DNA of 64,000 bases from CATQGW01 sp965242565 (GTDB lineage: Bacteria; Chloroflexota; Dehalococcoidia; Bin125): assembly GCA_965242565.1 (NCBI GenBank), contig OZ251457.1:930001-994000 (forward strand). The letters are read 5' to 3'. The first letter of the stretch is position 1, and every line of letters begins with the position of its first letter. Shown one piece after another: positions 1 to 8,075 of this stretch. The notes beneath the pieces are model-generated. The model worked only from the letters and a program-made list of their open reading frames with translations. It did not search any database and was not told the origin of the DNA. The translations under genes were made by a program, and so were the position numbers.

Positions 1-1536
1 CCGAAAATTCTCCGCCACCACGTCGAACCGTGGAACCAGCCGCCAGAACAGCTCGCGCCCCGCTTCGCTGCTCAGATCCAGCGTGATTCCTTTCTTGTTC
101 AGGTTGACCGCGTTGAACAACCCCTGCGTGTTGAGCGGATGCTGAGTGCGGCGCTCGTCCTGGATGCCGGGCGGCACCCGCCCGCCGACCGTGCGCCAGA
201 TGTCGGGCCGGCGCAGCGCCTCAATCTGCACCACATCCGCGCCCAGCAGCGACAGCAGCTGCGTCGCCAGCGTGCCCGACCAGGCCTGGGTGAAGGCCAG
301 CACGCGCACACCGTCGAGCGGTCCCGCCGAACCGCTGCCGCTGGGCGCAGCAGGCGCACTAGACGCACCTGGCGCAACGGCCGTCGCGGGCGGCCCGGAC
401 GATTCGGCGAACTCCCGCCGCAGCGCCTCGCTGTGCTCGCCCAGCTGCGGCGCGGGGCGCGGCGCGGACCAGATCGGCGGCTCAATCCGCCCCGGCGCGC
501 CCGCTGCCCGCACCGCGCGGCCTTCGATGCTCGTCTGCGCGACGAAACCGCGCTCCGTCAGCTGCTCGTTCTCCACTAGCTCGTCCACCGATTGCAGACA
601 GCCCGAAATGCAGCGCAGCCGCGCCAGCGCGTGAAACAGCGGCCAGCGCTCAATCGCCGGCAGCTCCCGCGTCGCGCCCGCGCGCACCGCCGACATGTCG
701 CGCGTGTAGCGCCCGCCGTGCGGAATCAGATCCTCGCGCGCGCCCTGATCCGGCAAATTCAGCAGCGCCATCGCCTGCGGCCAGTTGTGCCAGTCGCCGA
801 AACCCAGATTGATCTTGCCGTCGCGCGCCCGATACAGCGGCCCCGGCTCGCCCCGCTGCCGCCCGCCCATCGGGCCTCGCGAATCGCCCCGCGCGTAGTA
901 GATATCGCCCACCGCCCAGGGCATGCAGGTGATCGCCAGCGCCTCCAGCTCCGACACGTCGACCCGCTCCGCCTCCGTCGAATGTTCGCGGCGCCGCAGC
1001 GCCGCGGCCGCCGCGACGAAGCCCGCCAGCCCGCCCACGTAGCCCGCCTGACGCGAAGGCAGCTGCAACGGCGGCTCATCCTGGTAGGCGTTGATGTAGG
1101 CCCAGCCGCAGCGCGCCGAGGCCGTCAGGTTGTTCCCCCGCACCGACGCGAGTTCGCCCTCCAGCCCGTGCGCCGTGACCGAGAGATGCACCGCATCCCC
1201 GCGCAGCGCGCGCAGGTCGATCGCCGGCGGCGACTGCGACGGCTGCAACGACTGGGAGGTGATCACCAGATCCGCCCAGCGCACCGCATCGGCGGCCTCG
1301 GACGCATCCGCGATCCGCAGCGAGCGCTTGTTCCAGTTGGCGTAGGCGTGCAGCGCCGAGCGTTCCGCGCCGGGCCGGTCGTCGAGGAAGGGCGGCTCGG
1401 CCCGCAACGGATGGCCGCCGGGCGGCTCGACCAGCGCCACATCCGCCCCGTAGTCGGCGAACAGCCGCCCCGCATACGCGGCGGAGAGTCGATCGGAAAA
1501 GTCGGCGACGCGGAGCCCGTCGAACGCTGCTTGCAT
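1..1536 (-). CDS. Tandem-domain CaiB/BaiF family CoA-transferase (C-terminus beyond left edge)
   Basis: Family III CoA-transferase, the class that moves CoA between carboxylic acids through a covalent aspartyl intermediate. From an ATG at 1536 the frame is open for 512 codons and leaves the window, so the protein is partial. It opens with MQAAFDGLRVADFSDRLSA and a 'YAGRLFADYGADVALVEPP' segment, the usual CaiB nucleotide-fold start. A Pro/Ala/Gly-rich linker follows at about residues 385-403. A second CaiB start (PLDGVRVLAFTQAWSG) begins near residue 404 and reaches 'VVAENFR' at the edge. It is therefore a two-domain fusion like the gene at 34452-36932, though clearly divergent from it. Each half probably forms one lobe of the interlocked dimer normally built from two single-domain chains. 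The substrate cannot be told. It is divergent from the GMC oxidoreductase gene across a 504-bp gap. Confidence 0.85.
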   Translation of the reverse strand, partial: MQAAFDGLRVADFSDRLSAAYAGRLFADYGADVALVEPPGGHPLRAEPPFLDDRPGAERSALHAYANWNKRSLRIADASEAADAVRWADLVITSQSLQPSQSPPAIDLRALRGDAVHLSVTAHGLEGELASVRGNNLTASARCGWAYINAYQDEPPLQLPSRQAGYVGGLAGFVAAAAALRRREHSTEAERVDVSELEALAITCMPWAVGDIYYARGDSRGPMGGRQRGEPGPLYRARDGKINLGFGDWHNWPQAMALLNLPDQGAREDLIPHGGRYTRDMSAVRAGATRELPAIERWPLFHALARLRCISGCLQSVDELVENEQLTERGFVAQTSIEGRAVRAAGAPGRIEPPIWSAPRPAPQLGEHSEALRREFAESSGPPATAVAPGASSAPAAPSGSGSAGPLDGVRVLAFTQAWSGTLATQLLSLLGADVVQIEALRRPDIWRTVGGRVPPGIQDERRTQHPLNTQGLFNAVNLNKKGITLDLSSEAGRELFWRLVPRFDVVAENFR

Positions 1537-2040
1537 TCCACACCCATCAACGCGCAGGATCAGCCCCGCGCACACACAGTACCGCGCAGGTTAGCGCCCG
1601 CCCCCGCAGGGCGAGATTCTGCGTCCGAACCACTCCCCCCACCCGCAAGGAGAGTCCCCTCCGGCCTCTCCCCCCGTCGCGGGGGGAGATTGAGAGGGGG
1701 GCTGCCCCGCGTCGGCCCCTACTCCAACTTCCCCAAACCGTGCTACCATCACTCATCAACAGAACGGACGTACGTCAATGCCCATCGCCCATCACCGATT
1801 CGTCCGCCCCGAACCTGCGCCGCCCGAATGCCCGCAGCATCCCTTAACAACCCCTGACAAAACCTTCCAAACCCTTCCGAAATCCACCGCCCCAAGCCGC
1901 CCCGACCAGATAGGACCGGCGACAAAACCACCACCAACGGCCAGCGCCCGCTTCCACCTTCCAACCGCCGCCGCTTCCCGCGCCGCGCACTCCTATCCTG
2001 AGCCCGGACCGCCACACTCAGCCCAACCGAGGGACCGCCC
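1537..2040. other. Intergenic region between divergent genes
   Basis: No credible gene is seen in this 504-bp gap between two divergent genes. It must hold both promoters, but I could not single out convincing -35/-10 pairs. It contains the hairpin at 1667-1689 and, at 1897-1913, a 17-bp block whose reverse complement recurs at 26023-26039. The open frames here translate to proline-rich low-complexity sequence. Confidence 0.6.
1667..1689. repeat. Perfect 10-bp palindromic hairpin
   Basis: TCTCCCCCCG and its exact reverse complement CGGGGGGAGA are separated by 3 nt. This is a compact GC-rich hairpin inside a C-rich stretch (about 1630-1705) that looks like a dispersed palindromic repeat. No T-run follows, so a rho-independent terminator is unlikely. 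Confidence 0.6.
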
Positions 2041-3555
2041 ATGACCTACGACGACATCATCGTCGGCGCCGGCTCCGCCGGAGCCGTGATCGCCGCCCGC
2101 CTCTCCGAAGACCCGCAGCGCCGCGTGCTGCTGATCGAAGCCGGGCCCGACTACCGCTCCGTCGAAGAGATGCCCCGCGACCTGCTCAAGCCCTGGGTCT
2201 CCTGGCGCGACCACGACTGGGGCTTCCACGCCGCCGCGCGGCCGGGCCGCGAAATCCGCCTGCACCGCGGCAAGGTGATGGGCGGCTCCTCCGCCGTCAA
2301 CGGCACCATCGCCCTGCGCGGCGTGCCCGACGACTTCGCCGCCTGGGTCGCGCTCGGCTGCGACGACTGGGACTTTGAATCGGTCCTGCCCTGGTACCGC
2401 AAGCTCGAAAACGACCCCGAAGGCGGCGACTTCCACGGCAGCGCCGGCCCCGTCCCCATCGAGCGCCCCGCGCAAGACGGCTGGCAGCCGCTCCAACGCG
2501 CCTTCTACGACGCCTGCCGCAATGCAGGCTTCGACGATGTGCGCGACCACAACCTGCCCGACGCGACCGGCGTCGGCGCCTGGCCGCGCAACCGACGCAA
2601 CGGCGACCGCATCTCCACCAACATCGCCTACCTGCTCGGGATCCGCGACCGCCCCAACCTCGAAATCCGCCACGAGACGCTCGTCGACCGCGTCCTGATC
2701 GACAACCGCCGCGCCACCGGCGTCGCCCTCGCCGACGGCGAGGAGATCGCCGCCCGCCGCGTGATCCTCTCCGCCGGAGCGGCGGTTTCCCCGGCGATCC
2801 TGCTGCGCTCCGGCGTCGGCCCGCGCGAAAAGCTCGATCCGCACGGCATCGAGCAGCAAATCCCGCTGGCCGGCGTCGGCGAAAATCTGATCGACCACTT
2901 CGGCACCGGCATCCAGGCCTTCCCCGTCGAGGGCGTCGAGCACGACCCCGACATCGTCACCGAGGTCGGCCTGCGCTACACCTCGCCCGGTTCCGCTCAG
3001 TTCAACGACATGCAGCTGGCGATCTCCACGATCTGGGACGAAGCGCAGGTGCGCGGACTGACCGACGCCCCGCGCCGCCACCCCAGCTTCGGCATCGGCG
3101 CGGTGATCCAGCGCCCCAACACCCGCGGACGCCTCACCCTGCGCAGCGCGGAGCCCGCCGAGCAGCCGCAACTCGACATGAACTACGCCTCGGACCCCGA
3201 AGACCTGCGCCGCCTGATGCTCGGCGCGCGCCTCTGCTGGGAAATCATGCACTCCGACGCCGTCGCTCCCTTCGTTGAGCGGGTGATCACCCCCAGCGCC
3301 GAAATCATCGAGTCCGACGGGGTGCTCGCCGACTACATCCGCCGCACCACCAGCACCACCTGGCACATCTGCGGCGCCGCCCGCATGGGCCGCGCCGACG
3401 ACCCGCTCGCCGTCGTCGATCAGCGCGGCAATCTGCACGGCGCGGAAAACATCACCGTCGCCGACGCCTCGATCATGCCCGACATCGTCTCCTGCAACAC
3501 CAACCTCACCACCATCATGATCGGCGAGCGCATCGCCGCCGCCCTCGCTCGCTGA
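2041..3555 (+). CDS. GMC-family FAD oxidoreductase (choline dehydrogenase-like)
   Basis: Flavoprotein of the glucose-methanol-choline family, which oxidises primary or secondary alcohols; 504 residues is a normal length. The N-terminus carries the FAD dinucleotide-binding motif GAGSAG (residues 9-14) with the ribose-binding Glu33. The first GMC signature (GGSSAVNG, near 81) follows, then the second (SAGAAVSPAILLRSGVGP). The catalytic pair appears as His442 in HICGAARMG and Asn486 in the C-terminal NTNLTTIMIGE. The usual Pro after that Asn is replaced by Thr. The ATG at 2041 has a GAGGG about 8 nt upstream. It has no signal peptide and is presumably cytoplasmic. The substrate is unknown; neighbouring CoA-transferases suggest alcohol-to-acid degradation, but that is inference. 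Confidence 0.93.
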   Translation: MTYDDIIVGAGSAGAVIAARLSEDPQRRVLLIEAGPDYRSVEEMPRDLLKPWVSWRDHDWGFHAAARPGREIRLHRGKVMGGSSAVNGTIALRGVPDDFAAWVALGCDDWDFESVLPWYRKLENDPEGGDFHGSAGPVPIERPAQDGWQPLQRAFYDACRNAGFDDVRDHNLPDATGVGAWPRNRRNGDRISTNIAYLLGIRDRPNLEIRHETLVDRVLIDNRRATGVALADGEEIAARRVILSAGAAVSPAILLRSGVGPREKLDPHGIEQQIPLAGVGENLIDHFGTGIQAFPVEGVEHDPDIVTEVGLRYTSPGSAQFNDMQLAISTIWDEAQVRGLTDAPRRHPSFGIGAVIQRPNTRGRLTLRSAEPAEQPQLDMNYASDPEDLRRLMLGARLCWEIMHSDAVAPFVERVITPSAEIIESDGVLADYIRRTTSTTWHICGAARMGRADDPLAVVDQRGNLHGAENITVADASIMPDIVSCNTNLTTIMIGERIAAALAR

Positions 3556-3560
3556 GCCGT

Positions 3561-3578
3561 CGCCGGCTCACTCCGGCG
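3561..3578. terminator. Hairpin in convergent gap
   Basis: CGCCGG and CCGGCG form a perfect 6-bp stem around a 6-nt loop in the 28-bp gap between two convergent genes. It may terminate transcription from both sides. No T-tract is present, so the call is tentative. Confidence 0.35.
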
Positions 3579-3583
3579 CAGCG

Positions 3584-3973
3584 TCAAATGCGATGCCCAA
3601 GCCAGGAAACGGCGCGGACAGCCTCCAGCAGCGCATAAGTGCGCTCGCCCAGCGACTCCGCATCGGCCTCCACCCGAAGCTCGTTGTCCACGATGTCGAC
3701 GCCGAACTTGAGGGCGATGTATTCGATGCCCTCAGTAGGTTCGAGTTCTGGGATGACGGCTGTCGTCCAAAGGTAGGCGATCGAGTTGACCATATCGCCG
3801 ACACGGAAGCGCTCGTCGCCGAGCACGGTCACTTTCAGCTCAATGCACTCGCCATCGGGGCGGATGTGCGGCGTGACGATCCGATGAGGCAGTTCGCGGG
3901 ACATCTCGGCGATCTCGTCGCAGAGGTAAGCCGCATAGGCACTAGTGACGTTGGGAACGGTTGCGGTGACCAT
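3584..3973 (-). CDS. Small protein of unknown function
   Basis: I do not recognise this 129-residue soluble protein. It is acidic, has no membrane segment, and looks like one alpha/beta domain (AYLCDEIAEMSRELPHR, then a strand-rich middle and IEYIALKFGVDIVDNEL). I chose the ATG at 3973 because AGGAG lies 8 nt upstream; a GTG at 3982 would sit directly on that ribosome-binding site. It is the last gene of a leftward block. It starts 25 nt after the DUF6978-like gene stops, which suggests the two are made together and might interact. Codon use and length support a real gene; the function is open. Confidence 0.7.
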   Translation of the reverse strand: MVTATVPNVTSAYAAYLCDEIAEMSRELPHRIVTPHIRPDGECIELKVTVLGDERFRVGDMVNSIAYLWTTAVIPELEPTEGIEYIALKFGVDIVDNELRVEADAESLGERTYALLEAVRAVSWLGHRI

Positions 3974-3997
3974 GAGACTCACTCCTACCTGCCAAAC

Positions 3998-4408
3998 TCA
4001 GCGTAGCGGTTCGTACGCGCCACGGAGCGTGATGTTGAACTGCCGGAGGCAGTCAAACAGTTCTTGGTCAGGGTCACCAACACGGATGCCCTCTGGGAGC
4101 AACGCGATGTCGTCTTGCCAAACATCGTCCCAGATGTGCATGTGCGCGCCGTAGATCTTCTCTCGGGTGTCCGGGTTGCGATGCGATGGGTGAACCGTAT
4201 AGCGACGGATGGCCGAGCCGTTGATGACGAGCGTAATGCTGCGATTCGACTCGCCCACGAACCCGTGCAGCGTGAGCTCGGCGTCGGACTCAAGCGAGCG
4301 GACTCGCACAGCGAAGCGCATCCCGCCGCGCTGGAACGACCAACGCACATCGTCGTCGATCACCTTCTCTTCCACCACCAACGCGTCAGCTTCCGCTGCG
4401 GTGATCAT
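3998..4408 (-). CDS. DUF6978-like hypothetical protein
   Basis: 136-residue protein beginning MITAAEADALVVEEK. It has a central strand-rich segment with HPSHRNPDT followed by YGAHMHIWDD. The layout (an 'EADxLxxxEK' start, then an H-NP-G/D-type turn and a [G/A]xHxHxW motif) resembles the small uncharacterised family I know as DUF6978; that match is from memory. The ATG at 4408 has GGAG 7 nt upstream. A longer frame upstream runs into the MFS gene's 3' end and is not used. It starts 4 nt after the MFS stop, so it is probably co-transcribed or translationally coupled with it. The conserved histidines could bind a metal, but no function is established. Confidence 0.7.
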   Translation of the reverse strand: MITAAEADALVVEEKVIDDDVRWSFQRGGMRFAVRVRSLESDAELTLHGFVGESNRSITLVINGSAIRRYTVHPSHRNPDTREKIYGAHMHIWDDVWQDDIALLPEGIRVGDPDQELFDCLRQFNITLRGAYEPLR

Positions 4409-4412
4409 TCGC

Positions 4413-6098
4413 TCACTCCAGCGCCGCCGCCCGCCCCCGCTTCTGCGGACGCGCCAGCCCGATCTCCACCACCGAGACGGCGCGCGGAATCCTCGCCCCA
4501 TCCCTCATCGCCGCCCCGTTCCGAGACGCCGCCGCCGCAATCTCCGCCGCCTCGTCCGCCGTCGGACCGCTCAGCGACGTCACCTGCGCCACCCGCTGGC
4601 GGCGCGGCACCAAAATCCAGCCGGCTACCCCCGCGATCACCGCGAAGACGATCGCCAGGCGCATCGTGCCCGTGACCGAGTCGGCAAACGAATCGGCCAC
4701 CACGGCCTGCGTGACGACGGCCACGGACGGATCAAGGCTGCCGATCGCCTGTAGAGCCGGCCCCACTCCCTCGACCACCACATCGAGCAGGCCTGGGTCG
4801 AGCGGGACGCCGACCAGCCCCTCGCGCGCGCCGGCGGCGTAGAAGGCCGCCTGCGCGCTGCCGAGGATGGCGACGCTGAGCGTGCCGCCCAGTTGGCGGC
4901 CGGCGTTGTTGACGGCGGAGGCTTTGCCGGCGAGGTCGACGGGCACGGCGGCCATGGCGGTGTCGGTGGTGGCGGGCATGTGCATTGCGCCGCCCATGCC
5001 GAGGAAGGCGAGGCCGAGGGCGATGATCCAGTAGGGCGTGTCCACCTGCATGAAGCTGAAGAGCAGCAGCGCGCCGCCGCCGTGGATGGCGGGCGCCCAG
5101 AAGAGCATCAGGCGCGGGCCGACTTTGGGCAGCATTTTGGCGGCGACGGGGGCGAAGAAGGCCATCATCAGGGCGAGCGGCATCATGCGCAGGCCGGAGG
5201 TGGTGGCGCTCACGCCCTGGGCGAGCTGGAAGAACTGGGGCATGTAGAGCATCACCGCCATCAGCGCGAACATGATGAAGAACATGCCGACCATTGAGCC
5301 GGTGAAGTCGCGCTGGCGAAAGAAACCCATCGGTAGCAGCGGCTGCTCGGTGCGGCGCTCGATCAGGACGAACAGGGCCCAGGCGACGGCGGCGACGACG
5401 AACGAGCCGATAATCAGCATGGAGTCCCAGCCGCGCACCAGGCCCTCGATGATCGCGAAGACGAGAGCGATCATGCCGACCGTGCCGGTGATCGCGCCCG
5501 GCACGTCGAGGCGGGTGTGCATTTGCGAGCGGGACTCGGGGACGGCGACGCAGCCGATGATGGCGAGCACGGCGATCGGTGCGGGCACCCAGAAGACGCC
5601 GGCCCAGCCCACGGTGTCGACCAGCACCCCGCCGGCGAAGGGGCCGAAGGCCATGCCGAAGCCCATCGCGGCGGCCCAGATGCCGAAGGCCCGCGTCCGC
5701 TCCTCTCGCGGGAACACCGCCGTCAGAATCGACAGCGTCTGGGGCACGACCAGCGCGCCGCCGAAGCCCTGCACGCCGCGCCCGATGATCAGCCAGTTGG
5801 CGTTGGGCGAGAAGGCGACGGCGATCGAGGCGACGGCGAAGAGGGCCATGCCGATAACCAGGATCTTGCGCCGCCCGAAGCGGTCGCCCAGCGCGCCGGC
5901 GAGGAGCAGCAGGCCGCCGAAGATCACGAAGTAGGCGTCGGCGACCCAGAGCGCCTGGGATTCGGACATCTCGAAGGCGCGCTTGATGGCGGGCAGGGCG
6001 GTGTTGATGATCGTGGCGTCGAGTTGCACGAGCATCTGCGCGCCGGCGAGGACGATCAGGATGACCCAGCGGCGGCGGGAGGAGAGCGCCGTCGTCAC
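4413..6098 (-). CDS. DHA2-type MFS drug/proton antiporter (EmrB/QacA-like)
   Basis: Inner-membrane exporter of the 14-helix DHA2 branch of the major facilitator superfamily, which couples efflux of drugs or other hydrophobic compounds to proton entry; 561 residues is typical. TM1 contains the LDATIINTALPAI motif characteristic of the DHA2 group. The loop between TM2 and TM3 carries motif A (GDRFGRRK), and GIWAAAMGFGMAFGP is the antiporter motif C region. A charged cytoplasmic tail of about 70 residues follows the last helix. It starts 10 nt after the DUF35 gene ends and 4 nt before the DUF6978-like gene, forming a four-gene leftward block. No adjacent EmrA-type adaptor or TetR regulator is visible. 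Confidence 0.93.
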   Translation of the reverse strand: MTTALSSRRRWVILIVLAGAQMLVQLDATIINTALPAIKRAFEMSESQALWVADAYFVIFGGLLLLAGALGDRFGRRKILVIGMALFAVASIAVAFSPNANWLIIGRGVQGFGGALVVPQTLSILTAVFPREERTRAFGIWAAAMGFGMAFGPFAGGVLVDTVGWAGVFWVPAPIAVLAIIGCVAVPESRSQMHTRLDVPGAITGTVGMIALVFAIIEGLVRGWDSMLIIGSFVVAAVAWALFVLIERRTEQPLLPMGFFRQRDFTGSMVGMFFIMFALMAVMLYMPQFFQLAQGVSATTSGLRMMPLALMMAFFAPVAAKMLPKVGPRLMLFWAPAIHGGGALLLFSFMQVDTPYWIIALGLAFLGMGGAMHMPATTDTAMAAVPVDLAGKASAVNNAGRQLGGTLSVAILGSAQAAFYAAGAREGLVGVPLDPGLLDVVVEGVGPALQAIGSLDPSVAVVTQAVVADSFADSVTGTMRLAIVFAVIAGVAGWILVPRRQRVAQVTSLSGPTADEAAEIAAAASRNGAAMRDGARIPRAVSVVEIGLARPQKRGRAAALE

Positions 6099-6108
6099 GC
6101 CGGCCGAC

Positions 6109-6579
6109 TTACGCCAGCCGCCAGCGCGGCTGCGCCAGGTCCTCGGCGGTGCGCTCGAACACGACGCGCACGCGGTCGCCGATTTGGAGCGACGCGGCGT
6201 CGGCGTTGACCACCGCGCCCATCAGCTTGATCTCCGGCAGGTCGTCCAGTTCGATCAGCGCGACAACGTAGGGGCCGAACTCGCGGAGGGCGGGGTGGGC
6301 CGGATGGGCGACGCCCACCCAGGACCAGATGGTTCCGGCGCCTGTCACTTCGCGCCAGCCCAGCTCGAAGTCGTAGCAGGCGTGGCAGTTGAGCTCGGGG
6401 GGATATTGCGCCTGCCCGCAGGCCTCGCACTGCTGCACGACGAGTCGGCCCTCGGCGGCGGCGGCCCAGAAGCCGGCGTTGACCGGATCCTGCGGGTCCG
6501 GCTGGCTCATCCCTTCGGGGAAGAAGGGGCGTTCAAGCCATTCAGGCAATTCGACAGTGGCTGCGGGCGTGTCAGGCAT
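6109..6579 (-). CDS. DUF35 zinc-ribbon/OB-fold protein, partner-less copy
   Basis: 156-residue member of the DUF35 (ChsH2-like) family. An N-terminal helix-rich arm (NAGFWAAAAEGRLVVQQ) is followed by a rubredoxin-like zinc ribbon with two Cys pairs (CEACG and CHAC) and a C-terminal OB-fold. These proteins usually bind acyl-CoA and act with a thiolase or a hydratase-like subunit. The second copy in this window (32756-33193) sits next to its thiolase; this one has no such neighbour and instead precedes the MFS exporter. The ATG at 6579 gives a normal-length N-terminus. It could work in trans with a thiolase elsewhere. Confidence 0.88.
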   Translation of the reverse strand: MPDTPAATVELPEWLERPFFPEGMSQPDPQDPVNAGFWAAAAEGRLVVQQCEACGQAQYPPELNCHACYDFELGWREVTGAGTIWSWVGVAHPAHPALREFGPYVVALIELDDLPEIKLMGAVVNADAASLQIGDRVRVVFERTAEDLAQPRWRLA

Positions 6580-6630
6580 CGGTAAACTGCCCGCAGGGTA
6601 GCATTGCGGCGCGGGCTACGATCGATCCCA

Positions 6631-7563
6631 ATGCCTCTGTCCATCCTCGGCGCGTTGGTCTGTGCCATCGTCGTTCTCGCCTTGATCCCGGCGCGCGCCG
6701 ACGCTGCCTCCTACGGCAGCCCAACCGCCTTCTTCCCGCTCCCGCCTCCGCCGCCTGTCTACCCCGACCATCAGCGCTGGAGCCGACATCCTCTCTGCGA
6801 GCTGTCCAACGACGCTCAGGCCATCCTCAATCGCACTGCCCCTCGCTTCGGCGTCGCCGTCGCTGACCTCGTCGCAGGCCGCCTCTGGACCGGCGGCGAC
6901 GCCGATCCGTTCGCCCTGCACAGCGTCGCCAAAGCGCCCATCGCCTGGATGGCCCTCGCCGCCGCCGAAGCGCGCGATGAAGCGCTCTCGCCTCAGCTCG
7001 CCGAACAGCTCCGCTACATGATCACCTGGAGCAGCAACGATGCCGTCCCCATTCTGCTCGAATACGCTGGCGGGCTGTCCGCGCTGCGCGATTTCTACGT
7101 CGCGCTCGAGCTGGACGGGCTGGTCGCTCACTTCAACCGCTTCTCCTGGGGCCGCACAGCCGGCGCTCCCGCCGATGTCGCCGCCGCCTACGCCCAACTC
7201 GCCACCGCCGCCGCCTTCTCTCCCGCGGTCCGTAGGCAGGGCTTCGCCCTGCTCGAAGACGTCCGCCCCGACCAGCGCTGGGGCGCAGCAACGACCCCGG
7301 CCGCCCTCGCCGGGTGGTCCGCCCTCGTCAAAACCGGCCAGTTCGCCATCGAAGATGAGGGCCTCCGCGTCAACAGCGCCGCGATCTGGCTCGACGAATG
7401 GCGGCGCCCCCGCTACGTCGTCGCGATTATGTCCGCAGAGCAGCGCCATTGGGGCCTCACCATGCAACGCCAGACCAGAATCGGCGACACCATCGCCGCC
7501 GCCATCGCCGCCCGCGAGCGCCCCACCGCCGACGCCCCTGGCACCTGCCCCGCCGCCCCCTGA
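6631..7563 (+). CDS. Exported class A beta-lactamase-fold serine hydrolase
   Basis: 310-residue protein with a hydrophobic signal peptide (PLSILGALVCAIVVLALIPA, cleavage probably near ADA-A). The mature part has the serine beta-lactamase/penicillin-binding fold: SVAK (Ser98, Lys101) as the SxxK nucleophile motif, SSN (134-136) at the SDN position, and KTG (234-236) on the closing strand. The Glu-containing omega loop of true class A lactamases (ExxLN) is not evident, so it may be a peptidase-like or penicillin-binding relative rather than a resistance enzyme. The ATG at 6631 begins the signal peptide directly; a TTG at 6604 would add nine residues. It is divergent from the DUF35 gene by 51 nt. 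Confidence 0.8.
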   Translation: MPLSILGALVCAIVVLALIPARADAASYGSPTAFFPLPPPPPVYPDHQRWSRHPLCELSNDAQAILNRTAPRFGVAVADLVAGRLWTGGDADPFALHSVAKAPIAWMALAAAEARDEALSPQLAEQLRYMITWSSNDAVPILLEYAGGLSALRDFYVALELDGLVAHFNRFSWGRTAGAPADVAAAYAQLATAAAFSPAVRRQGFALLEDVRPDQRWGAATTPAALAGWSALVKTGQFAIEDEGLRVNSAAIWLDEWRRPRYVVAIMSAEQRHWGLTMQRQTRIGDTIAAAIAARERPTADAPGTCPAAP

Positions 7564-7640
7564 CGGCATCTTTCCACGTACATCCATATCCACTTCGTCT
7601 CGCCGCCACTCCCGCTCCCGAGCGGAGCATGCCCCCACCC

Positions 7641-7741
7641 CATCTCCCGTCACTCCCGCCCATCTCCCGTCACTCCCGCCCTTTTCTCGTCACTCCCGCC
7701 CTTTTCCCGTCACTCCCGCCCTTTTTTCCGTCATTCCCGCC
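7641..7741. repeat. Five-copy 20-bp tandem array of palindrome half-sites
   Basis: Five units repeat at an almost exact 20-bp period, starting at 7641, 7661, 7681, 7701 and 7721. The last is 21 bp. The common core is CCGTCACTCCCGCCC with a variable pyrimidine-rich stretch (CATCTC, CTTTTC or CTTTTTT). The final unit runs into GAGCGGG and completes a CATTCCCGC/GCGGGAATG palindrome, the unit found singly at 26213, 48919, 59632 and 60420. There are no unique spacers, so this is not a CRISPR. Confidence 0.85.
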
Positions 7742-7837
7742 CCCGAGCGGGAATGTGGGTTCAGTCTGCAAGTGGGACAGTTGGGCCTGGGGCAGTTCGG
7801 CGGGGGTTTGGCTTCCGGGTGCGCGGGAATGACGGAA
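7726..7837. repeat. 15-bp inverted repeat pair
   Basis: TTCCGTCATTCCCGC at 7726-7740 is repeated in exact inverted orientation at 7823-7837, enclosing 82 bp of non-coding sequence. The arrangement resembles a paired palindromic (BIME-like) element. Confidence 0.75.
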
Positions 7838-7874
7838 AGAGGGGATGATGGGAGTGACACCCCCCTCCCCCACT

Positions 7875-8069
7875 TCAGCGGATATGACGCATCAGCCACC
7901 AAAGCACTGTGGCGATGGCCGCTACTGCAAACCCTACGTACCAGACCAGGCGCAACGCTTGGAGCGGTTCTCCGTGAGTGCGCACATGAATGGTCGGCAG
8001 CGTCAGCCAGTCTCCCGGGGGTAACTGGGCCAGCGCCGCCGCGCTCGGCAGGAGCTGCGTCGGCCCCAC
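7875..8069 (-). CDS. Small single-helix membrane protein, unknown
   Basis: 64 residues from a GTG at 8069. A short hydrophilic N-terminus is followed by one C-terminal membrane helix (LVWYVGFAVAAIATVLWWLM) and a short basic tail. It starts 6 nt after the preceding leftward gene ends, so the two probably form one transcript. I see no family match. The helix and tight spacing are the only support for this being a real gene. Confidence 0.45.
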   Translation of the reverse strand: MGPTQLLPSAAALAQLPPGDWLTLPTIHVRTHGEPLQALRLVWYVGFAVAAIATVLWWLMRHIR

Positions 8070-8075
8070 GGGTCG

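Larger units (their letters stand above)
7564..7874. other. Repeat-filled intergenic region
   Basis: This 311-bp gap holds no gene. It is occupied by a tandem 20-bp array (7641-7741) and a 15-bp inverted repeat pair (7726-7740 and 7823-7837), described separately. Confidence 0.7.

Noticed and set aside
592..1857. A 421-codon rightward open frame
   Set aside because: It is antisense to the CoA-transferase, very Arg/Pro-rich, and has no domain.
1778..2044. An 88-codon rightward frame before the GMC gene
   Set aside because: It has proline/alanine low-complexity content with no fold signal, and it overlaps the GMC start.
7641..7741. CRISPR-like regular array
   Set aside because: The period is 20 bp with no unique spacers. 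The units are tandem half-palindromes. The same reasoning excludes 59650-59737.
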